A stretch of DNA of 51,653 bases from Verrucomicrobiia bacterium (GCA_025451535.1 JANWKE010000017.1:1-51653); one strand, 5' to 3'; shown: positions 36,008-45,499, numbered from the stretch's first letter. Notes: generated by a model not told the origin, from the sequence alone. Program-made: numbers and translations.

Positions 36008-36384
36008 TCGACCCAGGTCCGTTTGCCCGATAGTGAAACACCCTGATTTCCCGGGTGGTAAGGGTTAACTTCAACATCACATTCTCGCGTACAGGCAAAT
36101 CGTCGCAGCCTGGAATGCCTCCTGCCGTGCGCAGCGATGCCATCCCATACCGTGCCAGAGCCCGTCCCGACAAACAACCCCGGGACGGGAGGGAGTTAAT
36201 CACGGCCTTTTCAGTTTTCAGTTGAGTTAAAAAATTTTAGCGCCCAGATTGCAGTCGTGAACCATCTCTGTGGCCGCAACGCAGCTTTGGATCAGTTCGA
36301 GAAAACCACCAATATCCAAAAGGTGCTGTCGAATTGAAGCCAGCGGCTTCGAAATTCACATCATCAACATTCTTTGTGCGAACG
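36008..36384. other. 377-bp intergenic region between AraC and GH3 genes
   Basis: No gene is supported here. It contains a perfect 9-bp hairpin, CCCGTCCCG (36161-36169) with CGGGACGGG (36181-36189), and a weaker CACCC/GGGTG hairpin near 36041. Neither is followed by a T-run, so terminator function after the AraC gene is possible but weak. The promoter of the GH3 gene should lie in the A/T-rich part after 36200. No copy of the 20-bp motif was found. Confidence 0.4.
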
Positions 36385-38706
36385 ATGACATCCATAAAAT
36401 ACAGTCTGGTAACTGTCCTGGCCGCACTGGTGATGGTCTCCGCGTCGCCGGCGACCATTTACCATGGGGGCTGGATTGATTTAAACAAGAATGGCAGGAA
36501 GGATGTGTATGAGAATCCGACCGAACGGCCGGAAAAACGCGTCGCCGACCTGTTGCAACGAATGACGCTCGACGAAAAAATCGGCCAGCTCTTCCAGGCT
36601 TACCGCGAAGCCGACGCGGAAACGGCTTTTGGCGGGCTGCTGCGCCAGGGTAAAATCGGCTCATTTCTGGATGGCAGCGAACTGATTGAAAATCCGGCGC
36701 TCCGCAATCGTCTGCAGCGGATTGACGTGGAAGAAAGCCGGTTGGGCATACCCCTCATTTTCGGCACCGATTCCATTCATGGCTTTCGGACCATTTTCCC
36801 GATCCCGCTGGCCCAAGCTTGCGCATGGGAACCGGAATTGTTTGAAGAGACCCAGGCGATTTCGGCCCGGGAGACCGCGGCGGTGGGCATTGACTGGACG
36901 TTTGCGCCGATGGTGGATCTGGCGCGCGACCCCCGCTGGGGACGGATTGCGGAAGGTTTTGGCGAAGATCCCTATCTGGGGTCGCTTTACGCGGCGGCCG
37001 GAGTCCGGGGTTTTCAAGGAACCAATCCGGCGGACCCGGATCGGGTCATAGCCTGCCTGAAACATTACGTTGGCTATGGCGCGGTGGAAGGCGGACGTGA
37101 CTATAACACCACGGAAATCTCCGAATACACTTTGCGCAATTTTTATCTGCCCCAATTCAAGGCCGGAGTCGATGCCGGCGCCTGGACGGTGATGAGCGCC
37201 TTCAATTGCCTGTCCGGGACGCCGGCAAGCGCCAATCATCATACCTTGACGGATATCTTAAAAAACGACTGGAGGTTTCAGGGTTTTGTCGTCAGCGACT
37301 GGGCGGCGGTGAATGAGCTCATTTCCCAGGGTGTGGCCGCCAGGCCTGCGCAAGCGGCGAGGCTGGCGTTAACCGCCGGTGTCGACATGGAAATGCTCAC
37401 GACGAATTATTTGAGCACGCTCAAACCACAGGTGTTGGCCGAAACTATCCAGGAAAAGACCATTGATGAAGCTGTGTCGCGGGTGCTGAGGGTTAAATTT
37501 GCCAAAGGATTGTTTGAAAGGCCCTATGTGGATGAGTCTTTGTCCAAGACCGCCTTCCTGAAACCGGATGCCCTGGCGTTGGCGCGCGAGGCCGTTGTCA
37601 AGTCGTGCGTGTTGCTGAAGAACGAGAACAACACCCTTCCACTTTCGCGACAATTGAAACAAATCGCAGTGATCGGCCCGTTGGGGGACGATACGGACAA
37701 TCTGCTGGGAAGCTGGTGCGCGCGAGGGCGCTCCCGTGACGTGGTATCGATTGCATCCGGAATTCGCGCCAAACTCGCCTCGACCGCTGAAGTAAAGGTT
37801 GTTCATGGGTGCGAGTTGCCGGAAGTTGAGCGCAATTCCGATGGTTCACTGGCTCCGAAAAACCTGTCGCCGTCTGCCCGCCGGGAGGCAGAGTTCAGCC
37901 AGGCCGTTGACGCCGCCCGGGCCGCTGATGTCGTAGTCATGGCCTTGGGCGAACCGAAGTCCTGGAGTGGAGAAAACGCAAGCCGTTCGAGGTTGGACCT
38001 GCCGGGTGACCAGCTGGAGCTGTTCAAGGCGATTGCCGTGCTGGGAAAACCGGTGGTGGTCATCCTCATCAATGGCCGGCCGTTGGCCCTTTCCGAAATT
38101 CAGGACCAGGCTTCCGCAATTTTGGAAGCATGGGACCCGGGAGTTCAAGGCGGCAACGGCATTGCGGATCTGCTTTTTGGAGATGCCGATCCGGAAGGTC
38201 GTTTGGCCGTGTCGATTCCGTATGATGTCGGGCAGGTGCCGGTATATTATAACCATCTCAATACCGGCAGACCGCAACAGGGTGAGTATGTGGACGGGCC
38301 GCGGGACCCGCTGTACCCGTTCGGCTTCGGCCTGACCTACACCGCTTTCAAATATGGCGAGGTCAAACTGAGCGCCGCGACGATGAAATCGGGTGGAACG
38401 ATCACCGCATCGGTGAATTTGACCAATGCCGGTTCGCGCCCGGGCGTCGCCGTGGTCCAACTTTATATCCGGGACATTATTTCATCGGCCGGCCCGCGCC
38501 CGGTGCGCGAATTGAAAGGCTTCCGGAAAGTGCGTTTGACTCACGGAGAATCGCAGGATGTCAAATTCACCATCCCGGCAGCCGAACTGGGGTCTTATGA
38601 CCGGAATGGACGCTGGTTGGTGGAACCAGGCAGGTTTCAGATCTGGCTGGCCAAAGATTCTGCGAGTGGAAAGCCGGCTGAATTTGAACTCGTCGGCAGG
38701 AACTGA
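36385..38706 (+). CDS. GH3 beta-glucosidase-type enzyme (BglX-like), exported
   Basis: A 773-residue exported GH3 enzyme: signal peptide about 1-22 (LVTVLAALVMVSASPA), a short Ca-loop-like DLNKNGRKDVYE segment, N-terminal barrel with IPLIFGTDSIHGFRTIFPIP, KHYVGYG and the nucleophile Asp of GFVVSDWAA (D305), the alpha/beta sandwich with the likely acid/base Glu in SWSGENASRS, and a C-terminal fibronectin-III-like domain (AGSRPGVAVVQLYIRD). Members cleave beta-D-glucosides, beta-D-xylosides or related linkages; the BglX-like layout favours beta-glucosidase. ATG 36385 is preferred over 36334 because it opens the signal peptide. The upstream region is long and the next gene is 112 bp away, so it may have its own promoter. 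Confidence 0.93.
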   Translation: MTSIKYSLVTVLAALVMVSASPATIYHGGWIDLNKNGRKDVYENPTERPEKRVADLLQRMTLDEKIGQLFQAYREADAETAFGGLLRQGKIGSFLDGSELIENPALRNRLQRIDVEESRLGIPLIFGTDSIHGFRTIFPIPLAQACAWEPELFEETQAISARETAAVGIDWTFAPMVDLARDPRWGRIAEGFGEDPYLGSLYAAAGVRGFQGTNPADPDRVIACLKHYVGYGAVEGGRDYNTTEISEYTLRNFYLPQFKAGVDAGAWTVMSAFNCLSGTPASANHHTLTDILKNDWRFQGFVVSDWAAVNELISQGVAARPAQAARLALTAGVDMEMLTTNYLSTLKPQVLAETIQEKTIDEAVSRVLRVKFAKGLFERPYVDESLSKTAFLKPDALALAREAVVKSCVLLKNENNTLPLSRQLKQIAVIGPLGDDTDNLLGSWCARGRSRDVVSIASGIRAKLASTAEVKVVHGCELPEVERNSDGSLAPKNLSPSARREAEFSQAVDAARAADVVVMALGEPKSWSGENASRSRLDLPGDQLELFKAIAVLGKPVVVILINGRPLALSEIQDQASAILEAWDPGVQGGNGIADLLFGDADPEGRLAVSIPYDVGQVPVYYNHLNTGRPQQGEYVDGPRDPLYPFGFGLTYTAFKYGEVKLSAATMKSGGTITASVNLTNAGSRPGVAVVQLYIRDIISSAGPRPVRELKGFRKVRLTHGESQDVKFTIPAAELGSYDRNGRWLVEPGRFQIWLAKDSASGKPAEFELVGRN

Positions 38707-38818
38707 ATGAGTGCGCTCGATGGGATGGTGGCGGTGATCGCCCGGAGACAATCCGCGACCATACCGGTAAAATCCGGTTCACCACCGGGCGATGTAAACC
38801 AGGTGGAAAATGCACTGA

Positions 38819-40411
38819 ATGAAAAAATTCTTTTTGGTTGCGGTCGTATTCCGGTTGGCCCTGTCCGGCACGGCACTGGTCGCCGATCAGGATTCCAACC
38901 TTGTCATTAACGGAGGATTCGAGGATGGCCTGAAGGGCTGGCAGACGGCGGGCAATGTTCATCTGGAAACCAACAGTCCCCTGGACGGCAAGGTCTCGGC
39001 CATCATTGGTCCCGGCGCCGGTTCGCTGAGGCAGCGCATCGAAACCGGCAGCGGCAATGCTTTCACGGTATCGGCCACTATCCAGTCACAACGCACGAAC
39101 GGCTGGGTTTTTGTGCTTCATTTCCTGGACAAGGACGGGCGCGAGGTGATGAAAGTGGATTCAATAAATGACATAAAACCGGACAAACAGGATCCGCGAA
39201 AATTCGATCACTACCTGCAACCGCACCCACTGACGAAATGGGTTGAAATCAAGATTTCCAAGGTCTCATCTGGGGGTTCAGTACTCGTGGATCGCGTGGG
39301 CCTGGATATGCCGGATGAAAATGCGGCGGGGTTGAAACCCACGTGCAATTTGAATCAGGCCATGCAACCGTTCTGGCTGGGCAAAAAGATCAACAATGAA
39401 GGCGTCCTGATGTTGTCGCGAAATGGTCAGCCGGCCACCGGTCAATTGATGTTCCATCCTTCGCGGATCATTTCGGTCCAGGACTATGGGTTGGTGACCA
39501 ATTATACGCAGGGGACGGACTATACCGTTGCTGGCCGGAATTTGATGTGCAGCGCGTCGTCCCGTATGCCGCAACTGCGGGAGGAAGACCTGCTCAAGGG
39601 TGAATTCAAGTGGAATGTCGTCGGTGGCAAACAGGTGATGGTGACTTATGAATACAACGACGCCTGGAACCATCCGTATCCCCAATTTGTCGGCGACCGC
39701 CTGCCCCAGACGATGAAAAAGCTGGAGTCACATGGGCCCCTGACCGTGGTGGCGTACGGAGACAGTATCACTCACGGTTATGGGGAAAGCCGGCTGTCGC
39801 ATATCCGTCCATTCCTGCCGCCCTGGCCGGAGCTCTTCGCGCAGCGGCTGGAAACGATTTATCAGGACCGGCATATCCAACTTTACAACTCATCTCAAAG
39901 CGGCGCGACTTCACAGTGGGGAAGGGACTATGCGGAGCGCATGGTGGCATCATTGAATCCCGACCTCGTGCTCATTGCTTTCGGCCAAAATGATTTCTGG
40001 AATGTTCCGGCGGATGCCTTCGCGAATAATATCACTAACATCATGAATTCGGTTCGCGATAAGAACCCCAATGCCGAGTTCCTGTTGGTTTCCACCCTGC
40101 GTTTCGATCCGGCATACACGACGAATGCCCAATATTGGAAACGCGTCGGGGAATACGCGACCAGGCTGAAGGCGATGACCGGACCAGGCGTGCAATTTGT
40201 GGACCTGACCGCCATCAGCGAGTGGGTGTACGGCGCCAAAAAGCCAGAGGATTGTCTCAATGATCCGCTTCACCCCAACGATTACTTCGCGCGCTGGTAC
40301 GCGCAAAGTCTGGTCGCGGCCCTGGATCCGGTTTCGGGACAAGCGCCGGCATCAACCACGACCCTCAGGCCGCATCGAATCCTGCACAACCTGGTTCCAA
40401 CACCTCAGTAG
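38819..40411 (+). CDS. SGNH hydrolase with N-terminal carbohydrate-binding-like domain, exported
   Basis: A 530-residue secreted protein: signal peptide about 1-22; a CBM-like beta-sandwich about 25-160 (NLVINGGFEDGLKGWQTAG ... VLVDRVGLD); a linker beta domain; and an SGNH hydrolase domain about 300-505 with VVAYGDSITHGYGE (block I), IAFGQNDFW (block III) and DPLHPNDYFARW (block V, Asp/His). This layout fits carbohydrate esterases that remove acetyl groups from polysaccharides. It lies 112 bp after the GH3 gene in the same direction. Its stop codon overlaps the 3' end of the convergent gene by 7 bp, leaving no room for a terminator between them. Confidence 0.85.
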   Translation: MKKFFLVAVVFRLALSGTALVADQDSNLVINGGFEDGLKGWQTAGNVHLETNSPLDGKVSAIIGPGAGSLRQRIETGSGNAFTVSATIQSQRTNGWVFVLHFLDKDGREVMKVDSINDIKPDKQDPRKFDHYLQPHPLTKWVEIKISKVSSGGSVLVDRVGLDMPDENAAGLKPTCNLNQAMQPFWLGKKINNEGVLMLSRNGQPATGQLMFHPSRIISVQDYGLVTNYTQGTDYTVAGRNLMCSASSRMPQLREEDLLKGEFKWNVVGGKQVMVTYEYNDAWNHPYPQFVGDRLPQTMKKLESHGPLTVVAYGDSITHGYGESRLSHIRPFLPPWPELFAQRLETIYQDRHIQLYNSSQSGATSQWGRDYAERMVASLNPDLVLIAFGQNDFWNVPADAFANNITNIMNSVRDKNPNAEFLLVSTLRFDPAYTTNAQYWKRVGEYATRLKAMTGPGVQFVDLTAISEWVYGAKKPEDCLNDPLHPNDYFARWYAQSLVAALDPVSGQAPASTTTLRPHRILHNLVPTPQ

Positions 40412-40598
40412 GTGGCGATGATTTCAGCCATGCCTATAATGCCCGGACTGATGGCCCAATCGCCGTCCAGTTTTTTCCAGACCTGGCCATTCACCGTAAC
40501 ACGCGCGAGCGGCTTCTCGCCCGGGGTCCGGAAGCGGAGGCGGATTTCACGAGGCGGATTGCGCGTGGGACCCTGGAGATGGGCGGTGATGCTGCTTG
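40405..40598 (-). other. C-terminal tail of the adjacent glycosidase-like gene in shifted frame
   Basis: Read in the +1-shifted frame, this stretch encodes SSITAHLQGPTRNPPREI, then a strand pattern with VTVNGQVWKKLDGDW and IIGMAEIIATY before a TGA (40405-40407). That is a credible beta-domain ending for the large gene to its right, whose own frame instead runs into a low-complexity Arg/Ser-rich end. A single missing base near ATCAAGCAGC (about 40591-40600, minus strand) would join the two; inserting one G restores ...IYQADQGSITAHLQ. Confidence 0.7.
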
Positions 40599-43514
40599 AT
40601 CCGCCTGGTAGATGACTGAAGTATTCCCAAAGTAAGTGACGGTGTTTTCCATGCCGCACCTCTGTCCCGGTTTCAACCAGTTGCGCGGGACGGCCTGGCC
40701 AATTAAAAGCATGTCGCCGTCCTCGCGGACGAAAAGTTCGCGCAGCCAGCCGCAGACGTTGGCTTCATCGGAACTTTTATAAACGTCGCCCAGCCAATCT
40801 CCCATTTCCGGGAGCGCGTGCTCGGTGTTCATGTGGACGTCGGGAAAATGGTTGAGGGCAATGGCGTTAAACATGGCGCGCAGGGCTTGTTTGACGTCAT
40901 CCCGATCGAGATACGCTTCGGGGTCGAGGAGGAGGCAGGCCTGCATGGACATGCCGCCGCGCCCGAACCAGTATTTGTCGAAATCGTCCACGGTATATCC
41001 GTATTGATCGGAAAGAAAAAGGTTGTCCTCGTAATCTTTGAGAACCCATTGGGCCTGGACTGACTTGGGGTCAATGGCTTTGGTGATGATCAGGTGCATG
41101 GCGCCTTCGAGGGTTTCACAGATCCAACCGAAGCTCCGGCCGCGGCGCTGGACGTAGGAGGGAATTTGCGGAACGGCCGTACCGTCGCGCAAGCGGACCA
41201 CCGGCGAACGGGCGGAGGCAGCCAGGAAATGGTCCACGAAATTTTTGTGGTAGGTATCGGCCGCGGCGCGGATGCGGGGAGCGTTCGGATCATGAATTTG
41301 TTCGAGCGCCCAGGCCGCGCCGTCAAGACCACGCCAGGTATCACAACTGGTGGAAAGCCAGGTCCACCAATCGCCGATGTCCTCGAGGTCGCCCGGCGGC
41401 AGAAGGCCCTGCGCCAGGTCGTGACGGTCGGCCGTGCGCGCGGTTTCACGGATAATCCAGTCCGCGCCGGCAACGATGCCGGGCGCCGCGCGACGCAACC
41501 AGGTGTCATCACGCGTGAAGCGGTAATGTTCGGCCAGGGTCCACAGAATCCACCCGTGGTGTTGATTATATCCGCCGGCTTCATAACCGGCGGCGCCATA
41601 GAGGACGCCGTTCGTGGAGTTGAAATCACCCGGCAGACCCGCCGTGCCCTGGTAATGAAGCCAGGTGTCAAGACAGTCTTCCGCTGCCTGAGGGTAGCCC
41701 CGGCGGTCCAGGTCGAGCACCATCATGCACGATTCATTACCATAGACACCGTACTTGAATGAGCCGACCCGGGCAAAACGCCGGTTGCTGCCGGGTTCAA
41801 TTTCGCAATTGATGAGCAGATGTCCGGCGACGGCACGGTAGAACTCAGTAAGGACCGGCTCCGGGGTGATAAGTCGGGCGCTCTGATTTAAAACCCGGCG
41901 CCAGTAATTATCCGTGGCTTTTCGTTCCCGTTTGAAATCCAGTGCCGCCAGGGCGGCAGCTTCAAATGGTTTGATGAGTGGCAGATAGGGCAGCTTGATA
42001 ATCACCGATCTGGTTCGATGGGCCGCCAGCCGGACGTGCCAATCCAATTGATTCGTCGAAACGACGGGAAGGCGGTCGGCGATGACCTGGCCGCGCAATT
42101 GTTTGCCATCCCAGATGAGGCCCCGGTCGTCAAGCTGGAGATGGTCGTAGTTCGTGTCACTAAGGATGGAGATCGGCAGATCGGACACGCGCGCACCGTT
42201 GGTGATGTTGGTGAAATCGAAACGGAGCATGGCTACGGCGCAGGCATCGGAAGCCGGTGGCGGTCCGTCCGCCCGGGCGCCGTCCAACGTCGTGGCAAAA
42301 GCCGTTTGCACGATACGCACACCGTCGCGATCCCAGGTGGTAATGCAGGTCGGGATGGACTCCTCCGTGATATGCCGTTCCACCGGCTCTTCCGGCAGGC
42401 CGAACTGGACTTGAATCGGTGGCGTTTCCCAATCGAGCCGGGGCGTATCCTTTGCCGGGAGTCCTTTCACATATTGGTCGTCCCAGCGGAAAGAAATTTT
42501 GCCATCGGCATCGAGACGGAATTTCTGACGGCCACCGTCGTTGCCGAGCACGAAGGCGATGCGCGATTTTTTCGGCGGCATGCCGTTCCAGGCGGAGGTC
42601 CAGGTCTGCTCCGGCATTTCCGCCACGCGGTCGTAGAGGGTCTTTTGCCCGGCGCGCCGCACGTCTCCGGCGACCGCCGTATAGTCGCGGTGGTCATTGT
42701 CGGGGAGTATCGCCGCGCCGTATTCCGGCAGATAAAGCGGGCCGTCCCTCAAATCGTCCACCTTGAAAGTGAACAAATTGGTGCCGTCCCGCAGGGTGAC
42801 GAGCGTGCGATCGAAGGTGTTGGGATCACGGTTGACGGCAGTTTGCACCAGCAACGTGGTGGTGCGGCTGTCCGTGGCGGTCGCGCTCACTATTTGTCCG
42901 TTGAACGCCTCTGCCTGAAAATTGGATGCCGGTGGATGTTCCCAGGCGATGCGGACAGAACGGTTCTCCACCATCGAATCCGTCAGCGCCTGGATACGAA
43001 GAATTTTGGGGAGCGGCTGGCCACCGACAATCCGGATTTTAAGGGTCAATCGCCCCGTCGAAGTGTAGTCTTTGAGGTCCGGGAACTCATGGGCATTGAT
43101 CGGGTGGAAGGTGAAATGAATGGAGTTGCCGGAAATCGTCTGCTCGGTATCGGCGACGCGCCAGCCGCCGTTGTACCAATTCCCCAGTTCCATCCAGCCG
43201 GAAAAGCCGCTGCCCAATACCTGGTCCTTGGGCAGGTGTTGCTGCGGCCAGTGGCTTCCCCAGTATTCGATGCGGATTTTGAAACCCACCGGAATGGGAT
43301 CGGCGAAATCCACCGTCACCGCATGGATTTCACGCGGGTCATCCCACTTCAGCCCTTGCCCGGTCGGCAACGGCATGCCAAAGGGTGCGGCGTCAAAGAA
43401 GCGGGCCGGAGACTCCTGGCCGAGGACCGGGCAAACAACCAGCAACGCGGCGAGAAGGGTCAGTCTGAACCTGGCATGCATGTGATAAATTATCGATGGA
43501 AACCGCCGCGGCAT
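40491..43514 (-). CDS. Unrecognised large exported six-hairpin-type protein, frameshifted near 3' end
   Basis: A ~1007-residue protein as read, ~1036 if the 3' frameshift is repaired. The ATG at 43514 is favoured by AGGAG four bases upstream; a second ATG at 43481 starts directly before the signal peptide core (RLTLLAALLVVCPVLGQ). Residues to about 550 are beta-rich; about 560-930 look like an (alpha/alpha)6 barrel (GVYGNESCMMVLDLDRRGYP, GGYNQHHGWILWTLAEHYRF, DLEDIGDWWTWLSTSCDTWR, RSFGWICETLEGAMHLI). A beta domain follows. No named GH family is recognised; candidate acids are the Glu/Asp of NESC, DLEDIGD and WICETLEG. It converges on the SGNH gene and is divergent from the TPR-sulfotransferase gene. 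Confidence 0.75.
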   Translation of the reverse strand: MPRRFPSIIYHMHARFRLTLLAALLVVCPVLGQESPARFFDAAPFGMPLPTGQGLKWDDPREIHAVTVDFADPIPVGFKIRIEYWGSHWPQQHLPKDQVLGSGFSGWMELGNWYNGGWRVADTEQTISGNSIHFTFHPINAHEFPDLKDYTSTGRLTLKIRIVGGQPLPKILRIQALTDSMVENRSVRIAWEHPPASNFQAEAFNGQIVSATATDSRTTTLLVQTAVNRDPNTFDRTLVTLRDGTNLFTFKVDDLRDGPLYLPEYGAAILPDNDHRDYTAVAGDVRRAGQKTLYDRVAEMPEQTWTSAWNGMPPKKSRIAFVLGNDGGRQKFRLDADGKISFRWDDQYVKGLPAKDTPRLDWETPPIQVQFGLPEEPVERHITEESIPTCITTWDRDGVRIVQTAFATTLDGARADGPPPASDACAVAMLRFDFTNITNGARVSDLPISILSDTNYDHLQLDDRGLIWDGKQLRGQVIADRLPVVSTNQLDWHVRLAAHRTRSVIIKLPYLPLIKPFEAAALAALDFKRERKATDNYWRRVLNQSARLITPEPVLTEFYRAVAGHLLINCEIEPGSNRRFARVGSFKYGVYGNESCMMVLDLDRRGYPQAAEDCLDTWLHYQGTAGLPGDFNSTNGVLYGAAGYEAGGYNQHHGWILWTLAEHYRFTRDDTWLRRAAPGIVAGADWIIRETARTADRHDLAQGLLPPGDLEDIGDWWTWLSTSCDTWRGLDGAAWALEQIHDPNAPRIRAAADTYHKNFVDHFLAASARSPVVRLRDGTAVPQIPSYVQRRGRSFGWICETLEGAMHLIITKAIDPKSVQAQWVLKDYEDNLFLSDQYGYTVDDFDKYWFGRGGMSMQACLLLDPEAYLDRDDVKQALRAMFNAIALNHFPDVHMNTEHALPEMGDWLGDVYKSSDEANVCGWLRELFVREDGDMLLIGQAVPRNWLKPGQRCGMENTVTYFGNTSVIYQADQAASPPISRVPRAIRLVKSASASGPRARSRSRVLR

Positions 43515-43689
43515 TTTTCTCCTGTCGCTGTGTTGGCAGGCCAAGTAAATCAGATTCGCGCACCCGGCATCAATAGTCCAATCGAGCTATCGCAATCGGG
43601 CGGGATGTCCATATCCTTGGAGTAAACCACTCAAATCGAATGGACATTTCCATCTCTCCACTCAAGAATCAGGAATTGCTTTTGCCGAC

Positions 43690-45246
43690 ATGAGCCAGCC
43701 GCATCCGAACAAACCCAATCCGGTCATCCAGCGACTCTATCGTGAAGCGAACGAGGCTTGGGAACAGCAGGATTATCAGAAGAGCATCGGTCTGTTTGAG
43801 CAAGCGACCCACAAAGAACCATTCAATCCGCTCCTTCTCCTCAACCTCGCGCGCGCCCACGGGAAGCGCTACGATTATCCTGCTGCCGAACATTGTATTG
43901 AAAAGGCGGTGCAAATTTCGAAGGATCGCGCCCGTACCCTTGAAGAAGCAGGGCAGGTTTGTCTGGAATTCGACAACTTCGACATGGCTATCAGTTGCTT
44001 TCAGCGCGCCTGCGAGAAGAAGGGGGTTTCCATCGGTGCCCTGATCAACCTCGCGGATATTTACATCCGCGACAAGCGTCTCGACGAGGCGGCCGAATTG
44101 ATCGCCCGTGCGGCGCAGATGGATCGAAAGGACCCGCGCGTACTCTTCCAGCAAGCGGTTCTCCGGCGGCTGCAGGGGAACAACCCGGAAGCCGAATCAC
44201 TTTTGCGCGAGCTGGTGGCGATGCCCAAGGCCAACACTTCGGTGCGCATACGCGCGTTTTATGAATTGGCCGCCATCCTGGACGGTCAAGGCGAATACGA
44301 CGATGCCATGACCGCGTTGTTGGAAGCGAAGGCGATTTTGCGCCCCCACGCGGGGCCATATGCGGCCACACTGCAACATATGCAAGGCCGTGCCAAGGAA
44401 ATGGAGCAGACCATCACCGCCGCCGTCCTGGACCGCTGGCGGGCGGATGCCGAAAAGCTCCAGCCGTTCCGGCGCATCGCACTGCTCTGTGGTCATCCTC
44501 GTTCCGGCACCACCCTTCTGGAGCAGGTGCTCGACGCGCATAGCGACGTGACCAGCGCCGAAGAAACAAAATTGATGCACGACGATGCCTACCTGCCGCT
44601 GATTCGAGATTTTCCCGAGGGAACCAGCGTCCTCCAGGCGCTCGATTCAGATCCGCCCAGCCTCATCTGCCATGCGCGCGAAAATTATTTCCATTGCATG
44701 GAGCTGTTCCTGCGCCGGAAAATCGGCGGCCGCCTGCTGGTGGACAAAAACCCGGCGATGAATTTAATGATTCCCATGGTGGTGCGGGTTTTTCCCGAAA
44801 CGAAATTCCTTGTCGCCCTGCGCGACCCCCGCGACGTGGTCGTGAGTTGCTTCCTGCAAGCCCTGCCGCTCACGCCGATCAGTTCCGCCTACCTGAGCCT
44901 GGAAGGCACGGTGAACCAGTACGCCAATGTGATGGGATTCTGGCTGGAAATGCTCCCGCGTATGGGCAATCAATGGATGTATGTCCGCTACGAGGAGATG
45001 GTGGAAGACCTTCCGGCTACCGCCCGGTCGGTGTTGGGATTTCTCGGCTTGGGATTCGAGGACAACGTCCTGAAATTTTACGAACATGCCCGCACCAGGC
45101 GCGTGAAGTCGCCTTCCCACGCAGACGTGCAAAAGCCGCTTTACACGAAGGCGCTTGGCCGCTGGCGAAACTACCAAAAATACCTCGAACCATACCTGCC
45201 TGCGCTGGAACGCCTTGTAAAGACCTTTAATTACGACGAATCGTAA
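43690..45246 (+). CDS. TPR-repeat sulfotransferase
   Basis: A 518-residue protein without a signal peptide. Residues about 10-240 contain tetratricopeptide-type helix pairs (AWEQQDYQKSIGLFEQAT, LARAHGKRYDYPAAEHCI, LINLADIYIRDKRLDEAAEL). From about 255 a sulfotransferase domain follows, with the PAPS 5'-phosphosulfate loop GHPRSGTTLLEQVL (from G268) and the 3'-phosphate motif ALRDPRDVVVSCF (around R378). It should transfer sulfate from PAPS to a carbohydrate or protein hydroxyl. It is divergent from the glycosidase-like gene and lies 197 bp before a PEP-CTERM gene. TPR-sulfotransferases often accompany surface or exopolysaccharide genes; the acceptor here is unknown. Confidence 0.9.
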   Translation: MSQPHPNKPNPVIQRLYREANEAWEQQDYQKSIGLFEQATHKEPFNPLLLLNLARAHGKRYDYPAAEHCIEKAVQISKDRARTLEEAGQVCLEFDNFDMAISCFQRACEKKGVSIGALINLADIYIRDKRLDEAAELIARAAQMDRKDPRVLFQQAVLRRLQGNNPEAESLLRELVAMPKANTSVRIRAFYELAAILDGQGEYDDAMTALLEAKAILRPHAGPYAATLQHMQGRAKEMEQTITAAVLDRWRADAEKLQPFRRIALLCGHPRSGTTLLEQVLDAHSDVTSAEETKLMHDDAYLPLIRDFPEGTSVLQALDSDPPSLICHARENYFHCMELFLRRKIGGRLLVDKNPAMNLMIPMVVRVFPETKFLVALRDPRDVVVSCFLQALPLTPISSAYLSLEGTVNQYANVMGFWLEMLPRMGNQWMYVRYEEMVEDLPATARSVLGFLGLGFEDNVLKFYEHARTRRVKSPSHADVQKPLYTKALGRWRNYQKYLEPYLPALERLVKTFNYDES

Positions 45247-45443
45247 GGTTTACTGCAGTGACTAAGGCGAACCAATATGACATAAGAAGCTGAAAAAGAA
45301 CTCGTTGCGTATCAGCCAGCATGTAGTCCTTTTGAGCTATAGCCGGGGTAATTTATTTGTGATATAAGGTTTTAAAACCCTATGGAAGCGCCGTAGGAAG
45401 AAGAAACATAACCTAAAACAAAACCTTAGCCAGGAGTAAAAGT
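45247..45443 (+). promoter_or_regulatory. Upstream region of second PEP-CTERM gene
   Basis: A 197-bp gap with the palindrome GGTTTTAAAACC at 45368-45379, flanked by ATAA/CTAT that extend the symmetry imperfectly; this could be an operator or part of a promoter. AGGAG at 45432-45436 is a good ribosome-binding site for the ATG at 45444. There is no copy of the 20-bp motif. Confidence 0.4.
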
Positions 45444-45499
45444 ATGAGAAGCCATTTTAGACCTACGTCAGCCAGGAAGACAAATATGAGGAGCCACTT
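45428..45499 (+). repeat. 42-bp-offset tandem duplication of a translation start
   Basis: Positions 45428-45457 and 45470-45499 agree at 24 of 30 bases and include AGCCAGGA, TATGAG and AGCCA. Each copy carries a Shine-Dalgarno-like AGGA and an in-frame ATG followed by codons for R-S-H-F. Confidence 0.75.

Noticed and set aside
36161-36189. 9-bp perfect GC-rich hairpin after the AraC gene as terminator
   Set aside because: No T-run follows; it is noted inside the intergenic entry but not called a terminator.
42018-43625. 535-codon open frame on the plus strand opposite the glycosidase-like gene
   Set aside because: Arg/Gly/Val-rich translation with no recognisable motif; the opposite strand has a signal peptide, ribosome-binding site and domain-like sequence.
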